DNA from: Luscinia megarhynchos
Lineage: Eukaryota; Chordata; Aves; Passeriformes; Turdidae
Length of the DNA stretch: 64,000 bases
Assembly (NCBI GenBank): GCA_034336665.1
Contig: CM067572.1
Location: 4,704,286 to 4,768,285, forward strand
Direction of reading: 5' to 3'
Program-made: the position numbers and the translations under genes
Notes under the pieces: model-generated
Told to the model about the DNA's origin: nothing
Databases searched by the model: none
Seen by the model: only the letters and a program-made list of their open reading frames with translations
Shown: positions 46,239 to 60,271 of the stretch, in pieces
Layout: every line of letters begins with the position of its first letter
How positions within the stretch are numbered: the first letter of the stretch is position 1

Positions 46239-49200
46239 CAGCAGATAGCTGCAACCCTCAGCCTGTGCCTCCATATGACTGACAAATATCTGCTCTGCAG
46301 CTCATTTTAGGGTGAAAACACCTGTCATCTCCATTATATCCCGGTTTGATGGTGTTCAAAGCACTTGGATAAAATTTTCAGAAGTTATCAAGTGACTTAA
46401 AACCTCCAAGTATCAGTGAGCTGCCTCCCAGCCAGCTCCTGAGACACCCACACAGCAGTTGCTGCTCACCACAGTCAACTCCCACACTGGGTTTGGGATT
46501 GGGGTCGCTTGCACAGAGCCTAGGACCCAAACAAGGCAGGTGCAAGAAAAGCTATTTAGAGCTAATTAACAGCAAAAGTTAAAAGGAGAGGTGTTTAGGG
46601 GGCTCCCCCTTTCAGCTGGGCTGGTGGACTGGCAGCTCCCCTTGTGAGGATCAGAAGCCCAGCAGTGCTGTTGCAGGTAGGTAGTTATGCTGCATTTTTT
46701 GAGTGAAAATTACTAGTTATGGCTCTATTTTCTTTTTAAAACTCAGCAAGAGGAAGAATTTGTAGTTTTATTGCCTTTTATGTAGCCCTCCACAGGTAGA
46801 GGGGCTGGAAAATGGAAGATTTCGTTTGTTTGCACGTGTTGTGAGTGGTTCTGAATTGTACCTTTGAGCATGTGGCTCTGCCTGCAAGGGAAAATGAGGA
46901 GGGTCTGTCCTCTCTGATGAGACACCCAAGCTTTGTGGCAGGGAGTGCAAACTCATGGGCTTGTGCAGGGAGCACACAGGGGAGCTGCAAAGCTCAAAAG
47001 GAAGGGGAGTTGTTGCATTCCCTACCCTATTTTTAGCTAATACTGTTATAATGCAAAATGTTTGCTACAGACCTGAGAGCGGTTTTAGAAACAGTAAAAC
47101 AGAGAATTACCAAAATTATGAGGAATGGGGATTAGGGCTCTAATGAGAGGATTTTGCTGACTTTTCTGTGCTGTTTCTTGACCTTGACATGACATTTGTC
47201 TTTTCTTTATCATCAATATGCGTCTTCTTGGCAACTGATGATAAAATATTATGGCTTTTTTTTTAATGTAACAGAGGAGAAAGTATTTCTTTTTGCTTAT
47301 AACTAAGGCAGCAGAGCTATAAGGGAGAAGCTGGTTTTCTCTCCCACAGCAGTGTGGGCATCCTGAGAAAGCTGAGGCTTTGTAGAGCTGGTGCCATTAC
47401 TCTTAATCTTGCTGTGGGTCTGCCACTATTACTGGGCAGAATTCTAGCTTGGAGTTTGTATTCCACTCAAATGTTGTGACAACACTTACTTTGAGAAGAA
47501 GTGAGGTAAGGGAATGGAGCAGCTCAGTGTAAGCTAAGCTGTTCCAAGGCACCCACATTCCAGGCTGGAGGAACGTTTCCAGCTCCGTTCCGATGACAAG
47601 GAATCCTTTTCTCCACTCAGAGGGTGGAAAGGTGCCAAGAGCAGCCCCGTTATTTGGCAGGCAGGAGGTAACCTTACAGTAAACAGCTGTCAACCTCGCA
47701 GTCTGGCTGAATTTTAATAGCTCAGAGACTAAAGAGAGTTACGATTTTGTCTGACCCCACGGGGTCTGGGCTGAATTACTCTGGGCTGCACTGGAGCTAT
47801 CACATTAGGGTCAGGTGACTTGTCTATATAAATTCCTCAAACGTGCCATTAAAATGTCAGTTCTTAACTTAGCCTGAGCTATAAAGCACTTCAGCACAGT
47901 TTAAATCTCTGATCTCGTATAAAACAATCAAAACAGAATAAAGAGAATATTGTGTGGCTGGAGGCACTGTCACTTTTAGCCATGTGCAGGTGGATGCCAC
48001 TGCTCCTGATCATTTCTGGTTGCTCTTGTTCTGCATGGAACACACTGAGGCTTAGTCCAGGCAAAATAATGTATTATTAATAGAAAACTTAAAGAATTTG
48101 GCTTTCTAACTTAACTCCAGTGTGTCAATCCCTTTTCTCATTCTTGGATGTTCATTACACTATAAGAAGGATTCCCAGGCACACAAAATATGGACAGCTA
48201 CTTGAAATAAAATCTCTCAATTTTAAGAGAAATACTCATGGTGAATATTAGTGCTCTCAGAATATTGATAGAGATTTGAAAGCAGAAAGGACCTTTAATA
48301 CTGGAAAGCAGAAAATAACTTTTACATCAGGCCAGTGGCAATCACAGCCTGAAAAAAGGGGAAAAAAAATCCCCAAACACTCTATTTGGAGCAGATTGTG
48401 GTGAAGCAATGATTTATGACCATTTCTTATGCATAAAGAAAGAACATTTAAGTCTGTACTGTAATTCTGCAGTTAGGCAAGTACCTTCAGTTGCTGCTGT
48501 GGAGCAGCACACGAACTCACCTATCTGTCAGTGACAGCAGACAATTAAAGCAGTAATTTAATTGGGGATTGTGGAGCAAAGAGTGCTGGGAAGAATATTG
48601 ATACCTTAATAAAGGCTCAGGCTGTGGTAATGGGTCCTGGTGGTAATGTGCAGGATGATGAACTAGGGTTTTGATTTGAGGAAAGTTATACAGAGATGCA
48701 GAATGGGTGAAAAATTACAAATTGCAGGTGACTGGGTATGTGAGGTGTCAGAATCAGGCTTGTCTGCCTGCACCTGGTCTCATGAATACACACCTGGATG
48801 CTATTGCTGCTTTTCTTCCAGCTTGGAGTGAGGCTGTGCATTTCCTAACAGTGCACCAAAGCACTGTCTGTCACAGGAGGTGAGGGCAGATATACTCTCC
48901 TCTACTTATGTTTTAAGCTCTAATCTTTATATTATTCTGATACTCCTGCTCCATAGGAGTCAAAAATCCTGCAGCATTTCTCAAAAAAAAATTATCCTGC
49001 AGTGCTGATGAGTGCTTCTTCAAAATGGATGCTGTTTGGAAGACACACTTGTGCCCTGCAGAGAAGATAAAATGTAGATTTATTGAAGCAAACAACAACA
49101 AAAAGCTTTATATTGCATTTTGAGTCCTTTTTATATTTTAGGGTATATAAAATCAGGCTCCTTGCTCTTTATATAGCAAGTCATGCAGGAAAAAACATTG

Positions 49201-52200
49201 AAAGTTTTCTTCATCACCCATCTTTTCTGCTCCCTATAATCAAGCATATTCCAAATTTGTGAGACTCAAAGAGAAATATCAAATTTCTTCAGTAAAAACA
49301 AGGCAGAGATATAAAATTCCTCCTAATGCCTTATCAGTAGTTTTCCTTCTATATCAGTGTAAGTTCATTTTCTCAATACCTCACCAAAGTCATGGAGGCA
49401 CCTTCAGCACCCCAAGTTTATTTCCAGAGACTTGGACCTCTTCACTTAGGACTGGATTTATTGCCTCTGAAGAAATGCAGGTAAAGCAGGCTTTTTGCAG
49501 AAGAAAGTGGCAAAGCAGGAGGACTGGGAAGAGGTACCCATGGAAAATGCAGAACATCCATAGCCAGTCCTCATCCACTGGCTGAAAGCAGCAGCTGCTA
49601 CAGCTGCATTCCCATATATTAAAGCACAGCACTCCTACCTCCAAGAAATTACTTACACTTCATGTGTCCTTGTTCCTTTCCCAGCTGGATGCAAATTCCT
49701 CCCTGTGCTGCCCTGGTGAACCTCAGTGTTGTGTGGGGTTTGTTCTGTTAAACTGGGTGTGATAAATCACAGCCAAAGCACGACACCGAACACTCCAGCC
49801 TGAGTTGGAAGTTCAAATATTGAGATCTTAGCTTACTTATTGCCATGGCAATCACCATTAAAATTATTTTTAGCTTATATTAAAGGTAGAAAAAAAAATC
49901 AAAAAGCATTTGAAATGTGAAGTACAAAGACTTTAATTAAAAAAAAAAAACATACTGTATCCTGTATTCCTTCAGTGAGGGGATCTTTTAGAAGGGAGCC
50001 CTGGGTCTGACAATTTTGGATGATTAAATTTTATATGAAGTGTCTTCTTGGGGACAAGAGAAAAAAAAGTACAGCTAGGCTGGAGCTGCTGCTGGTCATG
50101 GTCTGATCTTGTTTTTATGAAACAACTGATCATAGCCTGAGCATGATGCAATATCTCTGCCTTGGATAACTCTGGTGGCCCCTTGCTGCCTCCTCCTATC
50201 TTTCAAATACAGAATTTAGCAGTAGGTATTTTAATGCACCAGAATGCTGTGGTTTAGTTAAAAGTTCTTCTTTAGAGACGTCTAACAATATTTGTCAATG
50301 TTTTGCTTCTGGGCATTTCACTTTCTCATTCCAAGTTCACAAAAGATGGCACTCCCCAAAAGTATTGCATAATAATTTATTTCAAAATAGAAAAGTAATT
50401 AAAAAATCTGCATTGTTTGTTACAGTGTCTGTGAAATGTACTGTCTAAAAGGCATGATAAAAGAGAACTCTCTTGTTAGGGATGTCATAGGGGATAGTGA
50501 ATGGATACAGGTAATTACTATTTCAAATGTCTAATGACCTTTTCACTAAAGCACAATGAACTTCTATCATGCTCTGTTGCTCTTGGTAGAATATGTGATC
50601 TTCATGCATACAGATGCACAAAAAAAGTCCTTGATTTCCTCACAGAGCAATATAATTCAAGAACTTGCACTGTAGTTCCTATTTTTTCCCAGATGTTGGA
50701 GTGGGATGTTTGAGAAATAAATGCCTGAAGTCTGTATTGCTCAGACTGTGGACAGAATTTGCAATGCCTGGTGTTTCTACATCATCTGTGGTGAAACACA
50801 GTGAGAATTGATGGATGCCAGCACAAGCTGTAAAGCAGACATAGGTGGCAGAGGCAGATCAACAGGGACATTTGCACCAATGCAATTCTCTGCTCTTATA
50901 GGAGACAAAAGACAGTGACAGGTGCAGCATTTGCCAAATTGAATTGTTTGTAGTGTGGCAGCCAGGAATATACCTCAGTTTGCTCAACAACAAAAAGTGT
51001 TTAAATAAAAAAAAAGTTGCATTCAAAAGAAGATCAAAAATACCTAATTACCATTCAAACAATAAGCTACAATGCTGAAATGTTTCATTATAAAACGAAC
51101 AATAAAACTTCTGTGGTTTGTGTTTAGGGACAACCTGGAAAATTAAGAGTTCTGAGACAGAAAAATCAAACATATTGAAGGCTTTTGTGCTCCAATTCTA
51201 GGGGAAATGACAGTGCCTATTGTTGCTGTCTGTGTTGTGAAGATGTGAGTGATGATTAGGAGGCAGCGGTCCCTTGCCAAATAATATTAGAGAGCTTTTT
51301 TATGCAGAAGTATCAGAACTATTCAGATGATTCTGATCACACCATTTCTCATTGCTTTCAAGTCTGGGCTAAGTGGAAAATAGAAAGGTGGAGTCAAAAT
51401 ATCCTGTCAGAGAAGAACACTTTTACTTGCTGCTTACATTAATCACAATATATGGAGGCTCAGCAGCTTGACCATGACTCAGGTGTGTGGGAGAATTGGG
51501 TAGAATCACATAAGATTTGTAAGTGGTTCCTTCATTCTGGCTGGTGCTATATCCATGCTGGAATACACTGAACATTATAATGCTTTTCATTTAATAAAAC
51601 TTCTGTCATAGTTCAGTCTTAGAAAAGAGTGGGGGGAAAAGGATTTCTCACCTACTCACAGAGAAATTTTGCTCATTAGCCTTTGATTATAGCACTGTGC
51701 AGTTAGAACAAAAAAGCCTCAGTGTAAGCCATTTTTTTTGCAAAATGAAGAAGGACATAATTTCCTGTTTTATATGCATGGTGCCAAATTTGAACCACTT
51801 TCAGTATTTATATTGAGACTGGGAAGGCAAAAGGTGTCCTTGCTGAATGACTGCACTTTAACCTTCTGTATTGGAGAGCTATTCTATAAAGGTGGTAATT
51901 TCTGGACAAAAGGATTAATTGAGTTAATAACCTGAACAGTGAGGTAAAGAGTAATTTACAGTTGCAGCTAGTGTGAAAGCTCTGTTGTTTCTTTAATTGT
52001 GATATTGACTGACATTGCACTGCTATAAATTGTCCTGCAAGAATGTATGTACACAAGCTTGAAAGTTTAGTCTGTTGTGATTGAGACAAAAAAGACCTGA
52101 TTTTCAGAACTTCACTGGTCTGTAAAGTATCTAAAACATTTTCCAGGAATGAGAAAGATAGTGTGATTTGACACACATTTTAAAAAAAGAATATTGAAGT

Positions 52201-55200
52201 TATACTTCCATTTAATTGAGCCATTAATCCTAGAAAATTGGCTCCCACATGTAACCTGAAACCATACCACATTCTTTTACTTATTTTCTGATATCACCAG
52301 CTGAACATATATCACAGAAAATAAATCTGCTCTCTTGTTCAAAATATGAGCAATTTCAAGAGAAAACACCAACTTGAAGAGAAACCTGAAGGAAAAAAAC
52401 GAAAAAACAGTAACTGCAACAGATAAATAAAATACCTGCCTCTAACTAATAAACTGGGAACCTGAGTACAGTGTTTGACAATAATATAGGAGCTATAATT
52501 TGGCTCACAAACCTCTCAAGAAGCAGTAAAAACTGGTATGTGTTTTCTCTAGGAGATGCTGGGTATGTTGTTGACCTCATCATTCTAAAATGTTTCTTCT
52601 GTGGATATTCAGAGCACACAGCACTTCATCTGAAATCCCTTGTTCTGATTGCTGGAGTGTTACACAGCTATTTTCTTGTACAATTGAAGCTATGCAGGAA
52701 CCAAAGCACAGATCCCAAGCATGAAGAGGTAAAGGGTACTGGGGAAACAGACAATAAAATGTGGGCTGCAAACACTGAGGCAGTGAAAAGTGGCCTGTTT
52801 GTCCTTCTGCTAATACTCCCCAGGCCATCTGTAAGTGGCCTTTATGCACCACCTGTCATTTAGGCAATGGTTAGTTCACTAATTAGTAGGATAGTCACCA
52901 GACCATGCTGTTGGACAGGCATTTTCTGTTAATGCTTGGCTGCAAAGAATACAGAGTTCTTGGGCTTCCAACTGCAAGGTAATTCTTTACAGAAAGTTGA
53001 GTGCTAGAAGGCTTTTCTCATAAAACCAGGCACAGAGGGCACAGACACTGACAAGCCAATCATCCCAATGGATTTTAGGGCTGAGGGTTGGAGGTTTTGG
53101 TGTTCTGAGCAGAGTTTTAGTTTGCAGCCTTTAGGGATGTTGCCAGTGGGCAGCGTGGTGCAGCTGCACCCCAGGGCTAGTCAGGCTGCAAAGTTTGTGG
53201 TGATGCTGGAAACAAAATTGGTTCTTTCATTGCATTCTAATGACCCACATCATTTTGCTTGGCACGTGGCTTACCTTGGATCCACCCAGTTGTTTCTGAT
53301 CTTGGCCAAATCTCAGTTCTTTTCTTTGTCTGCTATGACTTTGATTCTCCTTTAGCATTTCTCACTGGCAAAGGATGGATTTCTTTCCTGCTCATTTAAT
53401 GCTAGGTAAGGAAAGCTGTTCAGGCATCTAAATTTGAAGAGAGATTGAGTATGTTTACAATTCTGGCACCTAGTTTTTTCTCTTATAAACCAGAAAAATT
53501 TCCTTGCTTTTGGTGGAATTCCACCTGCCTTTCAGGAGGAGACACCTGCATTGATTAGACAGTTAGTTAAGGTCATTTAAACCACATTAAAATATATGTG
53601 CTTTTACTGATTTTGTGTGCTGTGAATTGCCCTAGGGTTTCAGGACTGACTCTTTAGCTGATGGACATCTGGGAAATTTCCTGTACCTTTCAAAGAAGCC
53701 ATGTCAATTTATATTAGCAGGAGATTTGGTCTTTAATTATTTTCATAATGGAATATCAACTCTGAATACAAAGGTCCACAAATACAATCAGTAGGTGGGG
53801 GTGGGGTGTCCAGAGATGTTTGAGTTGTCCTTTCCTATCTACATCTCTTTATGCAGAAGTATTTCACTAAATATTTCTCTAAATAAGCATGGAAAATTTG
53901 AGCAGCAGATAGAATCTATAGTGGAAAGACAGTTGTGTATTTTCATGCAGAATTGATGACTAGTTATGGGAGGCAGAATTACCAACTCTAGAGAACACAG
54001 ATGTTAACTGGCATAATGCCCTCTTGATGCAAATAAATACATTAGATGCTATAAAAGATTTTAAAACAGGAGAGCTCATCTTGGCAGGAGATATATTTGC
54101 TGGATTTGTGCTATTCATTTTGTTTTATAGAATTGCTGTGGATTTGGAATAGACTATTTGAGGAGCTTCTAAATGCACCAGTGGAACGAGACTTTAAATT
54201 CATTTTATTTCTGATGTTTTGTAAAGGGAAAAAATATGCTTAATTTGTGCATAGACACTTCACCTCCCCTAGTACCCCAAAGTGTCTGAGCTACATGCCT
54301 GGTAAACTAAGCAGAGTGATGAAAGGCTGGACAACTGTTCAAACATGCAGGGTTGTTGGTGTGTCTGGAGCCCTGCAGAAGGGAGTGCTCCCTGCCTGTT
54401 CAGAAGCTGGGCTATTTGCATTCTTCCTCCATCATTAATATTCCTTATCAGCAAAATATCACTGTTATCCCCACTAAATTTTTACCAAACTCTTGCTTTG
54501 GTTCTCATGTGATTATTTGAATTTCTTCCAAGTAAGACCTGGCAGAATATAATGTGACCCATCTCCTGGAGCTTTTTTATTACAAAAATAAAGGAGATTT
54601 TTTGTAAGTCCATCTTTGTGTCCTTTTATAAGCCAAGGAACATGGGCATCTATTTAGGGCAACAGAATTGAAGGTCAAAAACCTGGTTACAACTATGGGG
54701 AAGTATTGCCAGGACAGTTTAAGGCAATGCTATACATGCTGTTTGCAGTGGATTTTTGTTATATATTATTTTTGTGAGGATGGTGAAAAGGACCCACACC
54801 TCAGCTGCCCACTTCTGTACCAGGGGATGAGAGCAAGCCCAGAGAGAGAGGACTGGAGGAGGTGGACACTGGTTTGTGACAGCATTTCCTCTCTTTGAGT
54901 CTTGCCTTTCATTGGGACGAGCAGAGCAAAAGGCAGCAGGGCTTTTCCCTCTCTCCTAAGTGGCTGTCACACTCCATAGCAGCTGCTGTTACATCTTGCA
55001 GTCATTTTTTTTCCAGGACAGGTCCCTTTTAACTTCCTGATCTCATTTTTCATTTTTCAAGCGTTTTGAAGCATTTTGCCACCTCCTATTGTCCCTCCTG
55101 TTTTCCCTGATGTTTGGTAGGTTTTTTCTTTTTGTTCCATGCTGTTGTTTCATGAAGCCTTTGTCTCCTAATTGTCTGTCTCCAATACCTGCTACTGTGA

Positions 55201-56317
55201 GTTCCCTTTACTACTATCTGTATTTCTGTGTCACATCAATCCTGCAATGTGACAGATGCAAATCTGTGTGAAATAACCTGTGCATGATGCATGCAACCTG
55301 AAAATAAACATTTATTTCAGTGTCAGGTGCGTCATACCTGCAAATAACCTCATTTATCTAGACACATTTATTTTAATGCTTATTGTATAAATACCAGTAT
55401 CTCAGCATACTCTACAATACCATCTGCCACTTGCTCTTCTATTATGCATAATTTAATATAGTCCTACATTACTCCAAGTTTTTCTGTTGCTGGGTTCATG
55501 CATAGCTGCAGTCTTTGACAAGAATACAAGTGTGGTGTGAAGATTACAGAAAATATTACACTGAGGTTTAAGTGGTGCTTTTGGGCTAGAGGATGTTAAT
55601 TCAGACCAGGTATCTGACACATGCAGTTGCACAATGTGGATTGGTGCAGTATTTTTCCATACTTGTTTTGAATCTTCTCAGCATCTTAAATAACTAAAGG
55701 TAAAATGGACAGAATTGTATGATAAGAAATACAGGTATATTCCACTCACTGATTTTCCAGTTCTCCCCAGGCTAGACAACTCAATTCATGTGTTCAGATG
55801 AATTAACCTATAACTTCCTGGATTGCTGGAGTGTTTCTGTGGACCATTATCACTGACAGGGCACTGAAATGGTTGTATTTGTTCCTGTTATTAATGCCTG
55901 GCTCTTGAAGAAGCCAATATACACAGTAAGGAGACAGAGCAAGCCCTGCAGCAAGCTGTCATCAACCAGCATTAGTTTCTCCTGCTACCACAACTTGGTT
56001 TAACTTTTGAAGCCTGAGGTTACTTGCACCTTTGTTTCACATTCCAGGACATGCTCAGGAATTTCTATTAACTCCAGATTTTTCATAACGTAGTTATACT
56101 ATATTAACACTCTGAATAATAAAATTTTACAACAGCTAAAGCTTGGTGATTGTTTTTAGGCAAAGCATCTTCCAAGTCTAACCTGTAATTATGACTTGTT
56201 TTGGTTGTTGCATGCCCTGCCTCTGGCACATCATTGCTCTTCCAGAAGTTCTCAAAGAAAAATGTTAGCAGCTGGGAATTGGGATGTCAGGTAGTTCCTG
56301 TGGTGTGAAAATAAGCT
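46239..56317. other. unique sequence, no gene seen
   Basis: Ten kilobases of mainly AT-rich unique sequence with no repeat family recognised. Open frames up to 130 codons (52471-52863) match nothing known. On the minus strand 47490-47564 is a 75-nt fully open segment between a pyrimidine-rich AG and AAA/GTAAGT; a further GTAAGT lies at about 49658. These are isolated splice-like signals and not enough to call exons. An A12 tract lies at about 49938-49949, and an octamer-like ATGCAAAT near 54027. Confidence 0.5.
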
Positions 56318-56581
56318 AAATCTAGTGACAGGACAGGAGGACATAGCCTCAGGCTGTGCCAGGAGAGGTTCAGGTTGGCCACCAGGAAAGATTCCTCCAT
56401 GGAAAGGGCTGTTGTGCTGGAATGGGCTGTCCAGGGAGGTGGAGTCGCCATTCCTGGGGGTGTTCACAGAGCGACTGGGTGTGGCGCTTAGAGCCACAGT
56501 TTTGTGGATGAGGTGGTGATAGTCAGAGGTTGGACTTGATTATCTTGGAGGTCTTTTCCAACCTTAGTGATTCTGTGATTA
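56318..56581 (+). mobile_element. CR1 LINE 3' fragment
   Basis: Typical CR1 tail order. It begins AGTGACAGGACAGGAGGACA, followed by GCCAGGAGAGGTTCAGGTTG, GGAATGGGCTGTCCAGGGAG, the GGTGTTCACAGAGCGACTGG block, GTTGGACTTGATTATCTTGG and AGGTCTTTTCCAACC. It ends with ATTCTGTGATTA. It belongs to a different CR1 subfamily from the copy at 27.9 kb, judging by the GTGGAGTCGCC and 'ttggaggtcttttccaacc' wording. It is 5'-truncated and non-coding. Confidence 0.95.
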
Positions 56582-57338
56582 TAAATTAAATCAGCTCCTG
56601 CTGAATGGAATACCTCTAACTTCTTTTCATGCCATTTTACCTCTCCATCGGTTCTGGTGTTGTATTCCAAGGCCAGAGCTAAAATTCAAGAGCTTCACTG
56701 AGGACAGGACTGCCGTGAGCTGCCACTGAGCACAGAGCCCTCCCAGGAAATCCCACCCAGAGCTCACCAGCTGGCTCTTCCTGACTGGGCTTTTCAGCTC
56801 AGCTTTGGCTTGTGCTCAGCCAACCTCCATCAATTCTGAAGCACTTTGTGCTTGATCACTGGTAATTTTTCATGTTTAAAATAAAGCAGCTCTCATTGCC
56901 CCCATTTTGCAATCAAAAAAGTGATTTTTTTAGAGGAATATGAGGACACTTGTGCTTTTTTTGTCAGTATTACAATGAACTTTATTGTTGAAGCAGTGGC
57001 CAAGGTCTGCTCTGTTTTTGATACAGAAAGGGCTGATTGGATAAAGAAAACCCCACAGTGTATGGGGAGTAAGACTTCAGAATTCCTATCCTCATTGACC
57101 TCAGTAGAGCTTTTCAAGACTCCATTAGTAAGTATGAGTCTGAGAAATGTGTTAGCAAATTCAGTGCCAGCTAAGCAGTGGGTAGGTTTGGCTGATCTTG
57201 GAGCCCTGATCTTATTAGAGAGAAACTGTATATATTGAGCAGATTTTTCAGACCAGAGTGTGAAAACTCACTGGATATTAAGGTGCTCAGTTGTGAATTA
57301 CACTTGGCTCTGCTTCTGTCCTCAATTATTTCTTTTCC
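56582..57338. other. unique sequence, no gene seen
   Basis: AT-rich unique sequence between a CR1 tail and a T-rich tract. A forward frame of 105 codons (56921-57238) and a minus-strand frame of 74 codons (56893-57117) overlap each other and match nothing known. Confidence 0.5.
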
Positions 57339-57369
<31 letters not shown>

Positions 57370-57376
57370 TTTTTTT
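57339..57376. repeat. T11-C-T26 homopolymer tract
   Basis: Eleven T, one C, then 26 uninterrupted T. On the minus strand this is a long A tract. No TTTATT lies close to its right side, so a retroposed tail is not supported by a polyadenylation signal. Likely length-variable. Confidence 0.9.
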
Positions 57377-59403
57377 GTGATCCAGAGCCCCATGTTGCTT
57401 TTCGTCTCAGTTCTATAGTCAATTTTTTGGATAATGTGGAGAGTGCATAGAAAGAAAAGGTGGTGCCAATATGCAAAATTGAATTATGGTATGTCTACAG
57501 TGGCTGGATGCAGTGTTTTAGCACAGCTGTTGAACTGGGTTATTTCTTGAGGAACATTATATGGAACAGAACAAACATCAGCTTAACTGGAACAATATTC
57601 ATATAAATGTAGATAGTGCAAAGTAGTGTCATGGTTGCTACCATAGATACTGAACTGCTCTGTCCCCCTCTATATTGAAGTGTGATTTTTGGACATGATG
57701 CATAGTTTTTCAACTGAAGTCAGACAGTACCATGCTTTTGTATACTTAACTACAAGTTAGAATCTTCTAAGGCTCAAAAATTACTCTGTGCAGTATTGAT
57801 GAAAACTGTTTAAGTGAGTGAAACTGCACAAAGCATTGTAACTATAACGAAGAATCAGAAATTGTACATAAAAGTAAAAAGAATGGCAGACTGATGTTCC
57901 TTATTATTTTATCCCTTCCTTTTTATTTCCAGATTTTGCACTTGAAATTAAATTGAGCCTACTCCCAAAAGGCAAAACACAAAGATGGTATGCACAAGGA
58001 ACATTAATGGACTGTGCTGGAGTGTCCTTTTGTGAGTCTGTATCTCTCACTGAATGCTTGTATCACCTATTCATGATCATCACATTTCCCAAAGTACAGA
58101 AGAAGAGAAAACTAAAGCAAGATTTCCCACTTATTTGTGTTTTGTTTGAAGTGATGCCACAATATACCTGCTCTCATTTTCAAGGGAGTGTTGTTTAAGT
58201 AGACACTTGTATTTATATTGTGATTTTGTGTTAAATAACTCAGGCAGAGGAGCTGGGCTAAGGCATTTAACACCATGTTCCTGATGGTCTTTCAGGTGGC
58301 AGAGGAGGTGTGACTGCTGTGCATTACAGAAGTCACACTCACAAGTTTTGCATAGTCAAGAGCAGGATCTCTCTGCATTTTTCAAAAATGTTGAGTATTT
58401 AACAAAATCTAAAAAAAATGGAGTTTACTCTGGCTTTGATAATTGATTTAATTGGCGGTTGCAGCCTGTTTTCTACGGGAAAAATTAATCTCATTTTACT
58501 TAAAATAGAAATTTGTTCTTCTCCTGCTTTTTTTTGATGGGGTGCTTGACTACTGTATACCCCTTATGGGAAAATATTTTGCTAAAGTTCTACTTTTATC
58601 TCCTGTTTGTTTATTTTTAATTACTACTTCAATACCCTGGGATTCACCATCGATCTTCATCTGCCTACCCAATTATCCCTAGCTTGCTGAAGGGCTTGTT
58701 TACTTTTTAAGTTATATGAGTTATATGTGCTCTGTTAATGTTATTTGTGTGTGTGTCTAAGTTTTGGTAACAGGAAGATTCTGATTTACAAGGAGGAAAG
58801 ATGAATTGATATAACTGGTGTTATGAGGGTGTAACTCAGAGAAGATGTCTGAATGCTGTCTTGGGGTGATTTTCCTTCTAACAGCCTCCTGGGGAAATGC
58901 TCATCATGGAGTGAGATATTCCTGCCCCAAGGTTACCTAGGGAACACTGTAACATAAAATGTGGGAGGTTAATGCCTTTAAGAGTGTTTTAAATGCACTG
59001 AAGTTCTTTGCACAGCAACTCCCACTAGCTTGAGAAGTATTTCATAAATTTATGAAAATGAATCTGCAACTTCACAGGAAGAGACAGTTCTTACTTCTCA
59101 CAGTACTGGAGGGTCTCCTCTGTGTAAGTTTTGCATTATCACTTAAAAATGAATTCCACCATTTTGTTTTAACTTAATGAAGTCTTATCTTTGATCAGTA
59201 GATCAGTGTAATTCAGCTGATATAACCTAAGGTTCTGTCCCCAAATTAATTTCTCTCCATCTGCAAAGAAATTACTTTACCTGTATAAGCAAATGAGGAA
59301 AGCATTTTCTGTCCCAGTTAAGGCAATATTGGCAGCAAAACTCTGTACTTTTCTTCAACTCTGAACATAGTTGATATATTTCTTCCTAACTTTAAAATAT
59401 ATA
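57377..59403. other. unique AT-rich sequence, no gene seen
   Basis: Two kilobases of AT-rich unique sequence. A forward frame of 81 codons (57953-58198) matches nothing known. No repeat family recognised before the CR1 tail that follows. Confidence 0.5.
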
Positions 59404-59540
59404 AAAATGTTTAAGGCCAAGTTGAATGAGACTCTGAGCAGCCTGGTCTAGTGGAAAGTGTCCCTGCCTGTGGTGGAGGGATTTGGTGTGGATGACCTTT
59501 GAGGTTCCTTTCAACCCAAACCACTCTAATTCTATGATGT
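59404..59540 (+). mobile_element. short CR1 LINE 3' tail
   Basis: Only the last ~135 bases of a CR1 are present: AGGCCAAGTTGAATGAGACT, CTGAGCAGCCTGGTCTAGTG, AAAGTGTCCCTGCCTGTGG, GATGACCTTTGAGGTTCC and the tail ATTCTATGAT at 59529-59538. It is strongly 5'-truncated, as is common for CR1. Confidence 0.93.
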
Positions 59541-60271
59541 ACAAATTTGTCTGGTCTTGAAAAGGGTTAAATGTGTGCCTCAAATAGGATGAGCTGTGGC
59601 TCACAAGGGAGCTCCTGCACCCAGTGGCTCTCCCTGACAGCTGCTGCCCATGCCCTTGTGTTCATATTTGCCATGTATTTACTGGGAGCAGCTTTAGTCT
59701 GTAAATGTTGAACATTTGAGGTACAGGAAACTTTAACTTGCAACCAATACCAATGGCCAAAGCTGAAAAACCAGGGAGTACCCATGATGATGCTCCAAAG
59801 GCATTTAGCAGGTTATAGGTTTGTGCTGGGGTACACATGGACATGAGTGATGACCCAGAACTGGATGAATTGACAGAGTTTATACACTATTGAGACTCAT
59901 GGCCATGGCCCTAAAACCTCTATGGGATGAGGTCTCCCACTATCTGGGTGTCCTGTGTGTTTGCCAGGGGATCTGGTCCTTCTCATTCCCACCATGTCCC
60001 ACCACAGCCTTGGGGTGGGAAGGGCTGGAGGCTGTCAGGGAGCTGTGGTATGTAGGGAGGTGTGTGCTCCTGACAGCACTGCAGTAATAAATAGCAACTT
60101 CAGGTTTGTGATTAATCTGAAAGCTGCTCTGAATCTCTCCCATGTACTTGCTTTCCAAAACTGAGACCATTTCTGAGGCCTGACAAAGAATGTTGATCAT
60201 TGAATCATCCTGTAAAATCTGAGAGAAGTGTAATTATAAGCAGTAGGGAAAATCTATAGAAAAGAGATAAT
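59541..60271. other. unique sequence, no gene seen
   Basis: Unique sequence of mixed composition. Overlapping frames up to 86 codons on both strands match nothing known. No repeat family recognised. Confidence 0.45.

Noticed and set aside
52471..52863. 130-codon forward frame
   Set aside because: No homology recognised, and nothing marks it as an exon. Length is within chance expectation for 64 kb in six frames.
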